Shown piece by piece: positions 22,035-34,073 of a stretch of DNA of 64,000 nt (position 1 is the stretch's first letter; each line of letters opens with the position of its first letter). Under the pieces are notes generated by a model that made no database searches, had not been told where the DNA came from, and worked only from the letters and a program-made list of their open reading frames with translations. The position numbers and the translations under genes are program-made. The stretch covers positions 625,470 through 689,469 of the forward strand of contig JAJLRJ010000015.1 of assembly GCA_024195265.1 (NCBI GenBank), read 5' to 3'. The DNA is from Dendrophyllia cribrosa. Taxonomy: Eukaryota; Cnidaria; Anthozoa; Scleractinia; Dendrophylliidae.

Positions 22035-22400
22035 AACAAGGCCATCTCACATTTTCTATTTTCAACATTTCTTCATAAAAATCAAATACAGTATTGTTCT
22101 GAACTTAGTTTTCCGTTTGATCGGTACAATTATCGTTTTTCTTTAATGGCTTTTATTATCAGGCAAAGTGAATGTGTTGATCGCTAAATTTAGTTGTTGT
22201 TTTACCTCAAATTAAAATTTGTAATCATACCTCCCAGACTTTTGTTTCCCTTCGTGATATGGGAATTCCCATTAATAGGGGATTACTCTATTAATATACC
22301 ATCTGCTGGCAAAATTTGGTTCATTTATATGCTGTACCCCGTATACACTCGAGCCGAACAACGCTCTGTTGGTCAAATTTACTTTTGAAAATATTGCTAT
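22035..22400 (+). repeat. Duplicated segment, first copy (holds a MITE empty site)
   Basis: This segment is repeated in the same direction at 23735-24390 with few differences. The second copy has a 282-bp element (23993-24274) where this copy has a simple TA at 22292-22293. A weaker similarity continues downstream (about 22600-22800 against 24600-24850), so the duplication unit is about 1.7 kb. No coding sequence is seen. Confidence 0.75.
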
Positions 22401-23036
22401 AACAACCACACATTTTGGAGCCCTAATTATAATCTACCGCGAACATTAAGCTGTCATTACGTCTTACTTAGTTCATTCTTACTTTCTGCCAAATGTCGAT
22501 GTTGAGGACCGTACATTTATCAGTTTTTGGTATTTGTTGTTGGGACGGCAGTTCGCAAAAGGAATAAAATCACACGTAAAAATTTGAGTGCTTCTGCATT
22601 TTTGTTTATACCGGAATAACTAATTCGTGATATGGGAATCGGTTTGGTTGAAATATGTTCAAGGACTACATTAATAATTTGGCGAAAAAAAACGAAATTT
22701 AAATGCTGTACTGGTTGTTCAAAAGAAAGGTCAAACATGGTCTTCACGTTTTCGAATTTTATTCTACTTTGATCGCGTGACACTTGATGCATTACACCAT
22801 TTTGTCACAATACGAATGTGTATTTATCACTCGTAAAAGGTACCTGTTTCACGTATTTATTTAGTTGCATTTTTTCAGTTTTTAACAGCAATGCTTGATA
22901 AGGTATCTTCAGATTATTATGGTGGTGCTTTAGCACTTCTTTTTTCAAATTGCGTGTATTAACAATGATTATTGATTTTGACACAAAATTATATTCCTTG
23001 TGACAAATATTATTCCTTCTGATTGCCCACATAGGT

Positions 23037-23576
23037 ACAGCACAGACTCCAGAAATTGCAAAATAGGGCAGCAAGAATAATTACCTACTCTAATTATGAC
23101 ATTCGGTCTGCTGATATTTTGGAAGACCTTGGCTGGGACACTCTTGAACGTAGGCGCTCAAAGCAATTAGCGGTTAGTGTCTATAAAGCTAAAAATAATC
23201 TTTCTTCTAAGGGTCTAAAAAATCTTTTTCGACCAATAACGAATGTTCATTCTTATAAATTGAGAAACAACTTGAACAATTTGTTTGTTCATAGACCCTG
23301 AAAGGAAGCGGGAAAGTGTAGCTTTAACTATCGGGGCACTGTTCTTTGGAATGGCCTATCAAATGAAATCAAAACTGAGCCATCTATCGCATCCTTTAAA
23401 GCCGCCTTATAGTAATTTTAATCTTATAGGTAAACATAGAAAAATTCATTAGTATTGTAATTTTAATTAGAAATTTTTAACATGTTTAGGTATTTATAGA
23501 GAATATTTAGTATACACGGCTCTCTGGAAGAGCATTTTGTAATTAATGATGGGATACCGTGTTTTTAAATAAAGCT

Positions 23577-23632
<56 letters not shown>
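23037..23632 (+). mobile_element. 5'-truncated LINE with (ATG)n tail
   Basis: The reading LQKLQNRAARIITYSNYD, followed after a frameshift near 23300 by LWNGLSNEIK and SFKAAL-stop at 23410, is the typical end of a CR1/L2/jockey-like reverse-transcriptase ORF2. An untranslated tail with AATAAA precedes a (GAT)n run of about 17 units (23578-23630). Only the last 110 or so codons remain. Confidence 0.7.
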
Positions 23633-23734
23633 TTGCAGTATGGCACAAGAATCACATCTTAAATATACTCATTTAATCATTGGTGAGGCAGGTTATTAAT
23701 CAGTTGTCAAATAAATTAACAATAAATAAGTTGT

Positions 23735-24390
23735 CAAGGCCATCTCACATTTTCTATTTTCAACATTTCTTCATAAAAATCAAATACAGTATTGTTCTGA
23801 ACATAGTTTTCCATTTGATCGGTACAATTATCGTTTTTTCTTCAATGGCTTTTATTATCAGGCAAAGTGAATGTGTTGATCGCTAAATTTAGTTGTTGTT
23901 TTACCTCAAATTAAAATTTGTAATCATACCCCCCAGACTTTTGTTTCCCTTCGTGATATGGGAATTCCCATTAATAGGGGATTACTCTATTAGAGCAGTT
24001 TTCAATTGAGTGTCGTAAAACCAAAACCAAAGTAATTACTCTGACCAATCACAGCAGTCGTAAACAATCCAATGAACCAATCAGAGGTCGGAGCAATTAC
24101 ATGTCGCAGGCGCCAAGCGCGGGAAAACGCGTGCGAGCAAGTCACGATTGGTTTTGGTTTTACTTCTGATTGGTCGAGAAAGTGGCGCGAGATTTTTTAG
24201 CCAATCACAAAGCGTAGCAATGCAAAACCAAAGCAATTGTGTAATTACTTTCGATACTCAATTGAAAACTGCTCTAATATACCATCTGCTGGCAAAATTT
24301 GGTTCATTTATATGCTGTACCCCGTATACACTCGAGCCGAACAACGCTCTGTTGGTCGAATTTACTTTCGAAATATTGCTCTTACAACCT
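23735..24390 (+). repeat. Duplicated segment, second copy (MITE-filled)
   Basis: Same sequence as 22035-22400, interrupted by the element at 23993-24274. Together the copies show an empty and a filled site within 2 kb. Confidence 0.75.
23993..24274. mobile_element. 282-bp MITE with TA duplication and a paired empty site
   Basis: The ends GAGCAGTTTTCAATTGAGT and ACTCAATTGAAAACTGCTC are perfect inverted repeats over 19 bases. TA lies on both sides (23991-23992, 24275-24276). The empty site at 22292-22293 in the duplicate proves insertion at TA. Non-coding; Tc1/mariner-like. Confidence 0.85.
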
Positions 24391-24399
24391 CAAATTTCA

Positions 24400-25679
24400 A
24401 AGCCCTTCTAAATCTTTTAAATTATTATCTACCGCAGAAGTAAACTAGTAGTTCAGTTGAATATTTGTTGTTGAAAGTTTGTTGTTGAAAGTTTGTTTCG
24501 TGCCAAATTTCAATTTCATGGACCCGTTTAGAAAAATGTTTTGGTATGTTATTCCAAGAAGATAGGTTTGAAGGTGTATTTAGTTGCTCGTTTCAATTTG
24601 AAAGCCTTTGCATTTCTGCTTATAACAAAATAACCAATTCGTGATATGGGGATCGCCTTTGTAGAGATATCCTACAATACCACCATAATACTTTGCCGAA
24701 AATAAAATGGATTTAAATGCTGTACTGGTTGGTCAAAATGAAGCTCAAAGATCATTCTTCCCAGAGCTAATTTTGCTGTTTCTTTGATGGCGTGACACTC
24801 GTTTACATATCATCGGCTTGTCACAAAACGTTTTCGATGGAATATTATCTGCAAGTTGGTTTATTCAGTTGTACTGTTTATTTTTTTATCCCTGGCTGAT
24901 GAGGTCCAGGATAGTGGTTTAATGAGCAAACATATTCTTGTTTTCTGTTAGGCCAATATCAACTAAATTATTTTTTCAAGATTTGTTTGTTAACTTTTTA
25001 GTTGTTTAAGCTTATAGACTTACATGTATATATGGTTTTGTTGGTTTCCTATTGATAAAAACTACATGTACACTTGTGTTGTCTCTTGCAGATGCAGTGC
25101 AGCAGAAATATAAAATAATGTAAAGCACTGGCACGCTCAAGTCTACAACTGACCATCAAGTTCATAAATAAAATGCTTTATATAAGAAGCATGTCACTTT
25201 TGAGTTGTCTTAGCCTTTATGGAGAGAGGAGGTTTAGAATAATAAATTTGCTTACACTTTCTTAGTGTAGTGTTATATTTGATGCTTTTGTTTTTGCTTA
25301 CATATTTTTAAAGCATTTTAAATATGTATCAGGTCTGTGGATAAATCTGCAACCATTGGATACATGTAAGTACATGAAACAAAGCCAATTTCATTTTTCA
25401 CTGAATAGCAATTTATCAAATGCATTTGAGGCCTAAAAACTAAACGCACCAGATGTGAATTATTGTTATATGTCATTTTAACCAAGGAATGATGTGATTG
25501 AAAGTGAAAGCACAATAAAATGAAACAAACTGCTTTTTCTTATACATGTGCATGCACTTGCCCCATTTTGATAGTGATTGTAGCCAAGACCTTCTATTTT
25601 TGAGCTCATAACAAAATGGGTTTTACAGTCATTTGCACAGTGGCATTAAATTGATTAAGTAATGATCCGCATAAGAAGG
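24400..25679. other. Intergenic, no supported gene
   Basis: AT-rich; the part at 24580-24850 is a diverged duplicate of 22550-22800. No open frame with a recognisable domain. Confidence 0.35.
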
Positions 25680-25985
25680 AATGTCAACTATTTTCATTGT
25701 TACAACGAGTGATCCTTGAAAACCGCTAAAAAGTTAAGGTTCAAGGTGCAATAAAGTCTAATTTTTTTAAGGTTTCAAGTATTTTGAGACCCAATCGCAC
25801 AACATGCAATTTGGATTTTCTGCTTTTTCTGATTTTCTGATTTTCATGCAAATGGATTTTCTGTATTTTTATAATGAAATATAATTATGAACCATCAGCC
25901 CCTCCTCTATTCTTAAAATCAAAGATATTCTATGTGGGAAAGAGCTAATGCCGCAGAACAATGAAGTTTACTATAGTTCTTATGT
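25680..25985 (+). repeat. Dispersed repeat, copy 1
   Basis: Shares long matches in the same direction with 61765-62145, such as AATATAATTATGAACCATCA, GACCCAATCGCAC and TAATGCCGCAGAACAAT- versus CAATGCCGCAGAACAATT. Non-coding; class unknown. Confidence 0.6.
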
Positions 25986-25989
25986 GAAG

Positions 25990-27585
25990 CATTACTTAAT
26001 GCAGTAGACTATTCTTATCTTCAGAGTACACCATACATACTTTATTTGTGTCCGAACACTTTTACCTGCTTGCAGATTCACAGCAACTTCTGGCACTTTC
26101 TATGCTCAGGCTAATACTTAAAATTCATATATGAATCGTCTACCAAACAAATAAAGTGCAGGGTCAAAACATTTGTACATGTAAATACATCCTGAATTAA
26201 CTAGCTTCAAAATACATCGAAGGACAAGTTATACTATAAAGATCCTTTGAAACAATGAATCTACTTATTCTGTTGAGAAGCAGAAACTGTATGCTTATAA
26301 CAACCTTTTTAGTGAGTAAATCTATTTTTTTCTTTTACTTGTAGAAGGTAGCCATTTGTCAACATTAACATTTCATTAATTGCTAGATAGGAATCTATTC
26401 ATTGGAAAAATGATTCCCTTTTTTAACAACCAGAAAAGCATTTTAGTTCAATGAGTAAAACTTATTCTTCCATTTCGGACAAAAAATGGAACACAAAAAC
26501 ACTTTTCCAACCAGAATGTTTTCACTGTTTAGGTCAAACACAAAAAAAATTGGTATGCTTGTCACCCCTAGTTTCACTACCAGCTGCTTTTGAATGAAAT
26601 GACGGTACAATCCACTTTAATAGCAGCAGTTATCCAGACTATCCAAGGTTGTGTGTTTTTTGAGGGAGGGATGGAGGAACAGCACAGAAGAAACAAGTTA
26701 TTCATTTCGGTAGTTAGCTGGTTCACTGTAGAAACACTCAGAATAACAACTTCCTTCTCATTTACTTCTTTATTTTGTAACAGTGCACAGCAAACAGCAA
26801 CCAAGATGTGTTTTTCTTTTGTCTAATATTTCTACAAATAGGAGATGTAATAGAACACCTTTTTACTTAAAATTGAGAGACTGCAGCAAATAAATGATGT
26901 TAAATATTCGTCAGTTTGCAAAAGCCATAGTAATGTTATATAAATTCGGGACAAAAAGAACGAGCCCTGAAAAGATTTCAAAAGGATGGCAAGATCAGGT
27001 GGGCTTATGCTAAACCAGTCATTTACCCATGATCATAAATAATTAGCGAACGGCAATCGGAAATATATTTATGCAGAACCAATGATGCGCTTTTGGTGTG
27101 CAAAGGCCAAGTTTAATGTGTACGATTTTCTAATACAAATCAAATCACAGTTGTGGCATACAAGAAGTTGTTTCAATAGAAGGTAGAATCGTATAAATCA
27201 TCCGTGATTTTCTGCTGGTTACCTTGTACTGTTCTGCTGTTGTTTATCTCGATTGAGCTTACTGAACAGCTCGAGTCTCGAAGAGTCTGGCATATCGACG
27301 GTTTCTAGGACTTTATAACACAAGTTTATCGGCCCAAATGCACTTTGGTGCTAAGGTGGATAAGTTCTAAGTTTTTAGCGTCAAAATCTTCGCCAGTTCA
27401 AGTGGTGAATGGCGATTGTTTTGCTTTATCTTGTTAGATTCCATGCTTCGTGTAGCGGTAGCCATTTTTAATTCGGAATAACATCTGCTTTGAGCATGCG
27501 TAATATGATTCCAGAACCGACCAATCAGACAAAAGTCTCCTTTGCTCCAATCTCAGATTTGTAGCCTGCATGGCTGGCGTGCTGA
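25990..27585. other. Intergenic, no supported gene
   Basis: The overlapping open frames at 26577-26826 on both strands have no recognisable motif. A 21-bp stretch at 27526-27546 is a perfect reverse complement of 21556-21576. Confidence 0.35.
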
Positions 27586-27655
27586 AAGCCGCGCGCGAGT
27601 TTCGAGTCGCCGCTCGAAACTCGAAACTCGCGGCTTCGCCGCTCGCGAATTATCG
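27586..27655. repeat. GC-rich palindromic cluster
   Basis: CGCGAGTTTCGAG and its reverse complement CTCGAAACTCG occur repeatedly, with GCCGCGAG-type ends, in about 70 bases. It can fold into hairpins and stands out from the AT-rich surroundings. Confidence 0.6.
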
Positions 27656-28269
27656 CGTGCGCCAACAAAAAAACCGCCAGCTACGCAAGAAGTATCAACA
27701 TGCCGAATCTTTTTCTCATCACGTCAAATTGACTAAATTCTTTTTTCAACTGAACTGTAAAGCAACTCGTCGACGACGCTGAATTCAATGGAACGATTGA
27801 AAGAGCTTTCACAACGCGAGTATGTTTTCGCTTTTAAAAATATATAATATATTCCGCCAAGAGAACATAAATGTTCTCTTGATTCCGCGCAAAATGTTTT
27901 CCTTTCAACTCACCTGAATTCACCTGATGCGAGCTAAAATTTCATATTCAGTAAAATCGTATAAAGGAATTTCTTATTGTTTATTTGAGCGCAAAATAAA
28001 CGATTTTTTTTTTGATAGCATAATCTCGTAAACAAAGTGATTCGGGTTTTCTTTTCAAGATCAACCACGCCGTCGCGTGTTCGATTATTTGATTACGGCA
28101 TTATTGTTAAATTCGAGTGTAAAATTTATTTTCACCATCAGGTCATAATAACTGTTCTTTCACAATTAATTTCTCATAGATGTGCGCATATTGGCATCGG
28201 TTTCTGAGAGTATTCGGTGGTAGCCTCCCTTACAAGACCGATTGTTTTTATTTTCAAAACGCCATTTAC

Positions 28270-28590
28270 CCAACGGCCTAGCGTAATCTGTAGTGGGAGT
28301 GGGACGAATTCACGATTAGTTATTTTGAATGACATGTTATCAAGTCATGCCAACCCAGCTTGATCTGTAATGTGAGTAATTCACGATTAGTCGTATTTCT
28401 TGACATTGCGACATGACAATGTTATTTGCAATTCCCAGAATAGAATAATTGTGAATGCTATCTCATCAAGTCATACAAGTGTAGCGCGATCAGTAGTGCG
28501 AGTGGGATGAATTCACAAATTAATAATTGTGAATGAGATCTTATGATATCAAGTCATACTAGCCTGGCTTCATCTCAGTAGACTCTCAGT
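28270..28590. repeat. Diverged tandem repeat abutting the right large element
   Basis: A unit of roughly 90-110 bases containing GAATTCACGATTAGT or a variant, then GTGAATG and ATCAAGTCATAC, is repeated about three times. The array stops at the terminal AGAGGCC of the large element, which suggests the element landed in or beside it. Confidence 0.5.
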
Positions 28591-28897
28591 AGAGGCCTTC
28601 CAAGGGGGGTAGCCGTGTCGCTATGTCGTACCCTTTCAAGTACCGATGTCGCCTAAGCAACGGTTGCAAATGTCGCTGTCGTTTTTCTTAGTGAACGCAA
28701 ATGTCGCTGTCGCTTCAAGGTTTCTCTTATGCTTCTCTCTTTATATATAAATCATTCAGTATAACGTACCTGATGGCTCGGAGTATAAGTGTTTATTGCC
28801 ATTGTCGTCCTTTTCCACTTCAAACACGTATTTTGCTGGCTTTTCCTGCATATCATTGTCATTATTTAGCGCAGCTCGTAAGTTCAAGTTGTACTAT

Positions 28898-29039
28898 AGG
28901 TGGTTTTCATGTTACGTCATCGCCGCCATGCTGGTGGACATAAACAATAGTTCTCTCATTAGCTCCTTTTGTTCGTCCACCAGCATTTGTTCGTTTCACT
29001 ATTGTTATCTATGTCTCTAGAGATTGGTTGCAAACCACC
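28898..29039. mobile_element. 142-bp insertion in the right copy with an empty site in the left copy
   Basis: The insert starts AGGTGGTTTTC and ends GCAAACCACC, an inverted repeat, with TAT on both sides (28895-28897 and 29040-29042). The left copy has the uninterrupted GTACTATCATG (reverse complement near 9188-9198). Non-coding MITE; family unknown. Confidence 0.8.
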
Positions 29040-29800
29040 TATCATGTTTGTTCATGTTTGAATCCCGTTTGAGCCTATTTTTTTCTAAGCCTTCTTTCCA
29101 ACTGCTTAAGTTGAATGCATGTAACTGCGATGATCTCATTCTCTTTCGTTCTTTTCACCGCAGTTCATGTAGATTTGCCGAAGGAAGCATTGATTCTTAC
29201 ATTTGTATTTCAGTCGTTACTCATGCGCAAAGCGGCATGAGGTTAGAAAATGGGCTTCGTTTTTCTTCGTCATTTTTTTTGGTGTCACGATGTGTATTTG
29301 ATCGGGAATCAATAAATTAAATATTCAAAGCGAATACGGAAAACGTGTTTTAGCGTGTTTTTTAGTGTGTCACACAAAATTCGTTGAGGGGGGAAGGGGT
29401 GCGTGACCCGTTTAAAATAAACCATAAAACTTTCTTACGCAAGCGCATGAGTGTAGGATACAATTGTAGCCGCTTGTTTTAGATATTCATCATCAATAAA
29501 TTGTTTTTTGTCTCACAATGTAGTCACTCGGAGTGTAGATAGCGATTTAAATCGTTACTTTCATCAGGCGATGAGATTTTGGCGGCTGTTCATTGGTGGT
29601 GGGTCATTGTCTCACAGCTGTCTTCTCGACCATGTCCGTCATAGGGTCTGGTAATGTTACTAGAGTGAAATCTTATGTGACTAGTGGCCACTAGTCTCTG
29701 TTACTTTTCGTGGAACACACGCAGCGTTATTTTTCCCCTTCAACATCAGTCAGGCAATATTTTTAACGATGATATCGACAAAAGTGAACACTGAAACAAA

Positions 29801-30820
29801 CTACAAGTCCAATCTGATGGGGCGACGGATATGCCTTCCTCGGCGTGAAGTGAGTAATGTAATATCTCCAACACAGACCGTATCTTCGGTTTGATCGGAT
29901 TCTTCGTCCGACATTTCTGCGCTGTCAGATAAAGAACCAAGCTGATCTCCACCTTCTGCACGCAAATCTGCTTCGCCATTTACAAGAGCAGCTATTCCCT
30001 CGAACACTTCCTCGGTCAAAACTATCTCTTTTTCCCCAACTGGATTAGTGTGCTCTAGAACAAGAAGCACTGCTTCCTTCGGCAAATCTAGTGTGCCATT
30101 TCTGGTGAAGAGAAAGATGTCGCTTTCTGATGGCAGATAAATGTCAATCTTGGGCAGATGAGTTAGATGCTGATCTTGAGCTATGGTAGAGGTAACAACA
30201 CCGAGGTAGAAAGGCGATGAAATGGGTCCTCTATGGAATCCAGCTACTAAAGTTGGCTTTATTGCCAGAACAGTCTGACACTCGAAAAGGACATCAGTGG
30301 AGGCGTTGCTACTGGTGCTTTCAAGATCGCCAGAAGTCATGAAAGTCAGTGGTTGGGGAATTGGCGCCGGCTGTGTGTAAGAATACAGTGGCAGAGTTCC
30401 CACATTGTCCTTTGTGGACTGATTCCTCACAGTTACCTGCGGGACTGACTGGCCATAGTTGTTTCTCCAATCGCAAAGTGCCCTTTGATCTGCAAGAGAC
30501 ATCGATTTTCCCGGAAGCTGTGGAACACTGGGGATTTCGTTTAAACTTATGGACCCTCCTTCAGGGAGTTCATAAAAGGATGCACGGGCTGTAAAGTAGT
30601 GAAATCCACAATTGGTCAACTGCTTTACGTTTTCTTTCATGGTTGGACCAAAGAGATATGCGTACTCAAGGACAGTTGGTGTTGGGTACCTTGATCGCAT
30701 TTTGCTGAAGAGATGTTCTACAACCAGAGTCAGCAAAGACGCAAGGCGACGTTTGTTCACGTAACCAGGATTGATGTGCTCGATGGTTTCTTTAAGCGAC
30801 TGCAGAGTCTCAGTTATCAT
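29801..30820 (-). CDS. C-terminal part of the large element's gene, intact 339-residue frame
   Basis: The frame from ATG at 30820 to the stop at 29801 is the unbroken version of the left copy's 7436-8427. It contains LTLVVEHLFSKMRSR (candidate final catalytic Glu, residue 35), then YPTPTVLEYAYLFG, a Pro/Ser/Thr-rich middle, an acidic EMSDEESDQTED-like region and a basic C-terminus. The P-element/THAP9-like resemblance of the first block is inferred. In this copy the frame is separated from exon 8 by the TTAA element. Whether it is translated alone from this ATG is unknown. Confidence 0.6.
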   Translation of the reverse strand: MITETLQSLKETIEHINPGYVNKRRLASLLTLVVEHLFSKMRSRYPTPTVLEYAYLFGPTMKENVKQLTNCGFHYFTARASFYELPEGGSISLNEIPSVPQLPGKSMSLADQRALCDWRNNYGQSVPQVTVRNQSTKDNVGTLPLYSYTQPAPIPQPLTFMTSGDLESTSSNASTDVLFECQTVLAIKPTLVAGFHRGPISSPFYLGVVTSTIAQDQHLTHLPKIDIYLPSESDIFLFTRNGTLDLPKEAVLLVLEHTNPVGEKEIVLTEEVFEGIAALVNGEADLRAEGGDQLGSLSDSAEMSDEESDQTEDTVCVGDITLLTSRRGRHIRRPIRLDL

Positions 30821-30832
30821 GTTAACACTTAA

Positions 30833-31910
30833 GAGCCAATGTCTGAAATTTTCGAAAATCGGGCGTCACTCACAAAATTTCGGATTTCTTCATATTTTGC
30901 CCAAATAATCTCTATAGTGAAGTATTTTCAAAAATAACATTAAAAATTGTAACGGCGTTTTATTTTTTTCGAAAACGGGCAAAGTTTGAAAAACGGCAAA
31001 TCGGCGGCCTTTCAGTTGTGAAACTGGCGAAAAATTACACATTTTCATCTCGCTCGTACAGAAAAACGCGATGCCATACATAAATAAAATGTGGCCACAA
31101 CACAAACACGCTCTTGTTCTTCACACTACTGTTATTTACTTTGGATTAGCAATTGAAATAAGAATATTTCGGCCGTTAGAAGAAACATGATTTCTTCCAT
31201 TTTAAAAATTAGCAAATTTGAACCAATTTCAACGCCGTGGAAACCCAATTGGTACGTTGAGTTTGAAAACAAAATTAAGACGGTCTTGAAGCACAACTTC
31301 TGCTGTTTACTGTGGTAAAATATTTCTGGCGGCACTTTAAAAGTGCCCCGTCGAGAGACCAAAATGTGAAGGGTAGTTTGACACCAGGAGAACTATGTGA
31401 CACGAACCTGAGCGCCGACACTACGCACAAAATGTTTATCGCTAAAAATAGTTCCTTTGAGATAGAGCCTTTTTCAGAATCGTAAAGACTTCAGAAGAAC
31501 TTTATCTATCCTTTGCTAACTAAAAATGATATCTTTTAAGTAGTTTGTTGGGATACAGAGTAGAGACACGAAAGACACGAAAATCGATCATGTTGTGCGA
31601 CCTTACAAATAAAAGCGATCAACACTTACCCGCTTTTTCATCAGAAAATTAAACTGACCCGAACCTTGAATTGCGTTTATAATAAAGACAATCCTGCACT
31701 CCGATCCATTATATTGCTGTGTTTGGAATATCTGAGCCTTGTAGATCATATCATAGCGTTATTTACTCCAAATTTGTTAAAACAACAGTCGCTAAATGAC
31801 AGTTCGGAAGTTTCCCAAAATGTGTTGCAAAGCGATTGCGTGACGCGTAGCACGCTGGAATTTGTTGCGTGCTTATGGTATCGGTCACGGAAAGAACATT
31901 GCCGTGGAAA
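30833..31910. repeat. Long terminal inverted repeat, left arm of the TTAA element
   Basis: Matches 34745-35768 in reverse complement with scattered differences. The translations of both arms (31132-31362 on - and 35240-35566 on +) are nearly the same, which only reflects the repeat. Confidence 0.8.
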
Positions 31911-31932
31911 AGGTTTCAGGTCAGTGTCATTT

Positions 31933-32260
31933 AAGCCCCATTTACACGAGCAATTTTTCCTTGACAAGTTTACTTGCCAATTTTTATTGTAGATGATTAA
32001 CAAGTTTTCCTTTACAATTTTCCATTGACAAGGTTTCCTTGTTTGTGTAGACGACGAGCAAGTTTTCCTTGATAAGTTTCGGTTGTGCCCGCAATGCCTA
32101 AATCTGTAATATCCTTGCCACATTTTCCTTGTTGTCCGTCTACACGAGCAAATTTCTGACTTGACAAGGAAAAATTGTCCACTATTCTCCATCTACACGA
32201 GCAATTTTTCCTTGTCAAGGAAAACTTGTCAAGGAAAAATTGCTCGTGTAAATGGGACTT
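31933..32260. mobile_element. MITE nested in the TTAA element
   Basis: Begins AAGCCCCATTTACACGAGCA and ends with a near reverse complement (TGCTCGTGTAAATGGGACTT). Additional TTTTCCTTGACAAG motifs occur inside in both directions. It lies next to the inner end of the left arm. Confidence 0.65.
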
Positions 32261-32999
32261 TATAAAGTGGGCTGGTGGTCCTTTAGTTGTAGAACTTGAG
32301 GCTCTAGTGGGGTCCGAGTGCATGCCTTCTATATTGATTTTTGACGTCGGGAGGCTCGAAAGTGCTTTTTACATCATTCAATACAAGATATTTTCGAAAA
32401 CAAAAGTGAAATTCAAAGATATATTTTTTTTTTAGCCACTATTGCACCCGCTTTCCGTTAATAGTTCATCAGAAAATTAAACTAACCCGAGCCTTGAATT
32501 GCGTTAATGATAAAGCAAATCATGCACTCCATTGTTGTAAATAAATTCCTGCACAGCAAAAGTAGAGAAAAAAAATCGTTCACAGCGAGCGAAAAAAAAG
32601 TTTGGAATAATCTCGAAAAAAAATTCTTGCACAGCCTCAAGGCGGAAAACAAATCATGCATCACACAAGGCTTCTTCAATCTTCTTACAAGAGAAAATAA
32701 AACTGTAAAAGTGGTTAGCAATCTTGCATTACATTGGCCCTTCATTTTCTAGCTTTACAAGGGCAACTATCCTCAAAATCTTCAAGGAGGGCCAACGATG
32801 GCGCTTTTTTCTTCACTGCCGGGAACGGGCACGACGCATTTCTTTTGTAACTACATCCGGGTCGACCTTCCTGTCTGTGGATTGACCAATAGTAAATTTA
32901 GCCTCCAGGTAGGCTTTCTGCTTTTCATTGAATTGGTAGCAAGGGCTGTTCCATTTCCTTTAGCGCCCAGCCCGCCTTGAGGCTTTGGCCTTTGTTTGA

Positions 33000-33258
33000 G
33001 CTGCTAACTGAGCTTGAAAGAAAGGAAGAAGTGCAACGCTTTCGCTGAGGAGGGTGGCGTACTGTTGTTTGGCCAGGTTCATTAGGGTGTGCCTCTCCGG
33101 TGACCTGGAGCAGGCTCCTAATGACAGATGGCGTTACAGGTCGGACGGCCGTTGAAACACTTTGATGCAGCCCCCGGGAGGTACTAGCCTACGAATGATT
33201 TTTAGCTGACGAATTTTTACCGTGTTTAAATAAAGATTATCTATCTATCTATCTATCT
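33000..33258 (+). repeat. Retroposon tail with (ATCT)n
   Basis: Sequence ending GTTTAAATAAAGATT followed by about five ATCT units (33238-33258) has the form of a 3' end of a non-LTR element. No coding sequence is recognised upstream. Confidence 0.45.
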
Positions 33259-33363
33259 AGCAAGGCTCTCGTTCTTAGGGGTTGGGAGGAAGGGGTTCGG
33301 GGGGCCTCCTCCCCTCCCAAACCGCGAACCCGGTCCCGACCCCGAGAGCTTGCTCGCAGGCTA

Positions 33364-34030
33364 GGGGGGTACTCGGATATGTCTTGGCTGGGTATGTGCC
33401 GCCCGGGTCTCCAAATTTAGACCCCGTTTTAGAAAGAGTTTGCACTCAAAATGTTACCCCATTCTAAAAATAGGTCAATTTTTAACACTCTGATTCTAGA
33501 AAAATGATACGGAAAATGATATGCGATCTCGGATGGCAGAGCCTCGAAGCTCGCTGGGCTGTCAGCCGCCTATCCCTAATTGTCCACGGCCTTGTGGACG
33601 TTGAAAGTCAGATTCTGGTTAGGAGTACAAGTGGGCGTGTAACTAGACAATCCCAAGGTCAACACCACTTCTGGAATATCCTGCGCAATATTTAATTTAG
33701 ATTTCGTAGAAATTGCGTAACTTTCAATAGCCCATTTTTTAAAAAAGTTATTTCTTTGTTTGTTCGACTTATACATCAAAATACGACAATTCTGCTTCCA
33801 CACAAATCAGCAACAGCTTTGATTTCAAACAGAAGATAAAGACGGTAAAGTCACGATCTACAATTTCTTTATTCGCCATCTTATAAAGCTTTCGTGCGTT
33901 CGAAATATTATACCTCGTTCTAGGAAATGTCTCTAAAATGGATACCCGTTCGTTCTAGACCAGGAGTCCCAAAATTACGACCCCGTTAGGCGGCACATAC
34001 CCGTATAGGTATTTTTGGGAAGTACCCCCC
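33364..34030. mobile_element. Inverted-repeat element bordered by GGGGGGTACT
   Basis: GGGGGGTACT at 33364-33373 is matched by AGTACCCCCC at 34021-34030. Inside each end, GGGTATGTGCCGCC (about 33391) pairs with GGCGGCACATACCC (about 33989). It has the form of a MITE and contains no gene. Confidence 0.55.
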
Positions 34031-34034
34031 CCTC

Positions 34035-34040
34035 CCCCCC

Positions 34041-34072
<32 letters not shown>
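34035..34072. repeat. Poly-C tract
   Basis: Nearly pure C for over 35 bases, interrupted by single T near its start. Length may be unreliable in the assembly. Confidence 0.8.

Positions 34073-34073
<1 letters not shown>

Noticed and set aside
27542..27782. Overlapping Arg-rich frames
   Set aside because: Produced by the GC-rich palindromic block; no domain.
30349..30594. 81-residue plus-strand frame, also at 7662-7907 on -
   Set aside because: Antisense shadow of the C-terminal coding frame; conserved only because the two large copies are nearly identical.
31132..31362. Frame repeated at 35240-35566
   Set aside because: The repetition comes from the terminal inverted repeats of the TTAA element; no protein motif.
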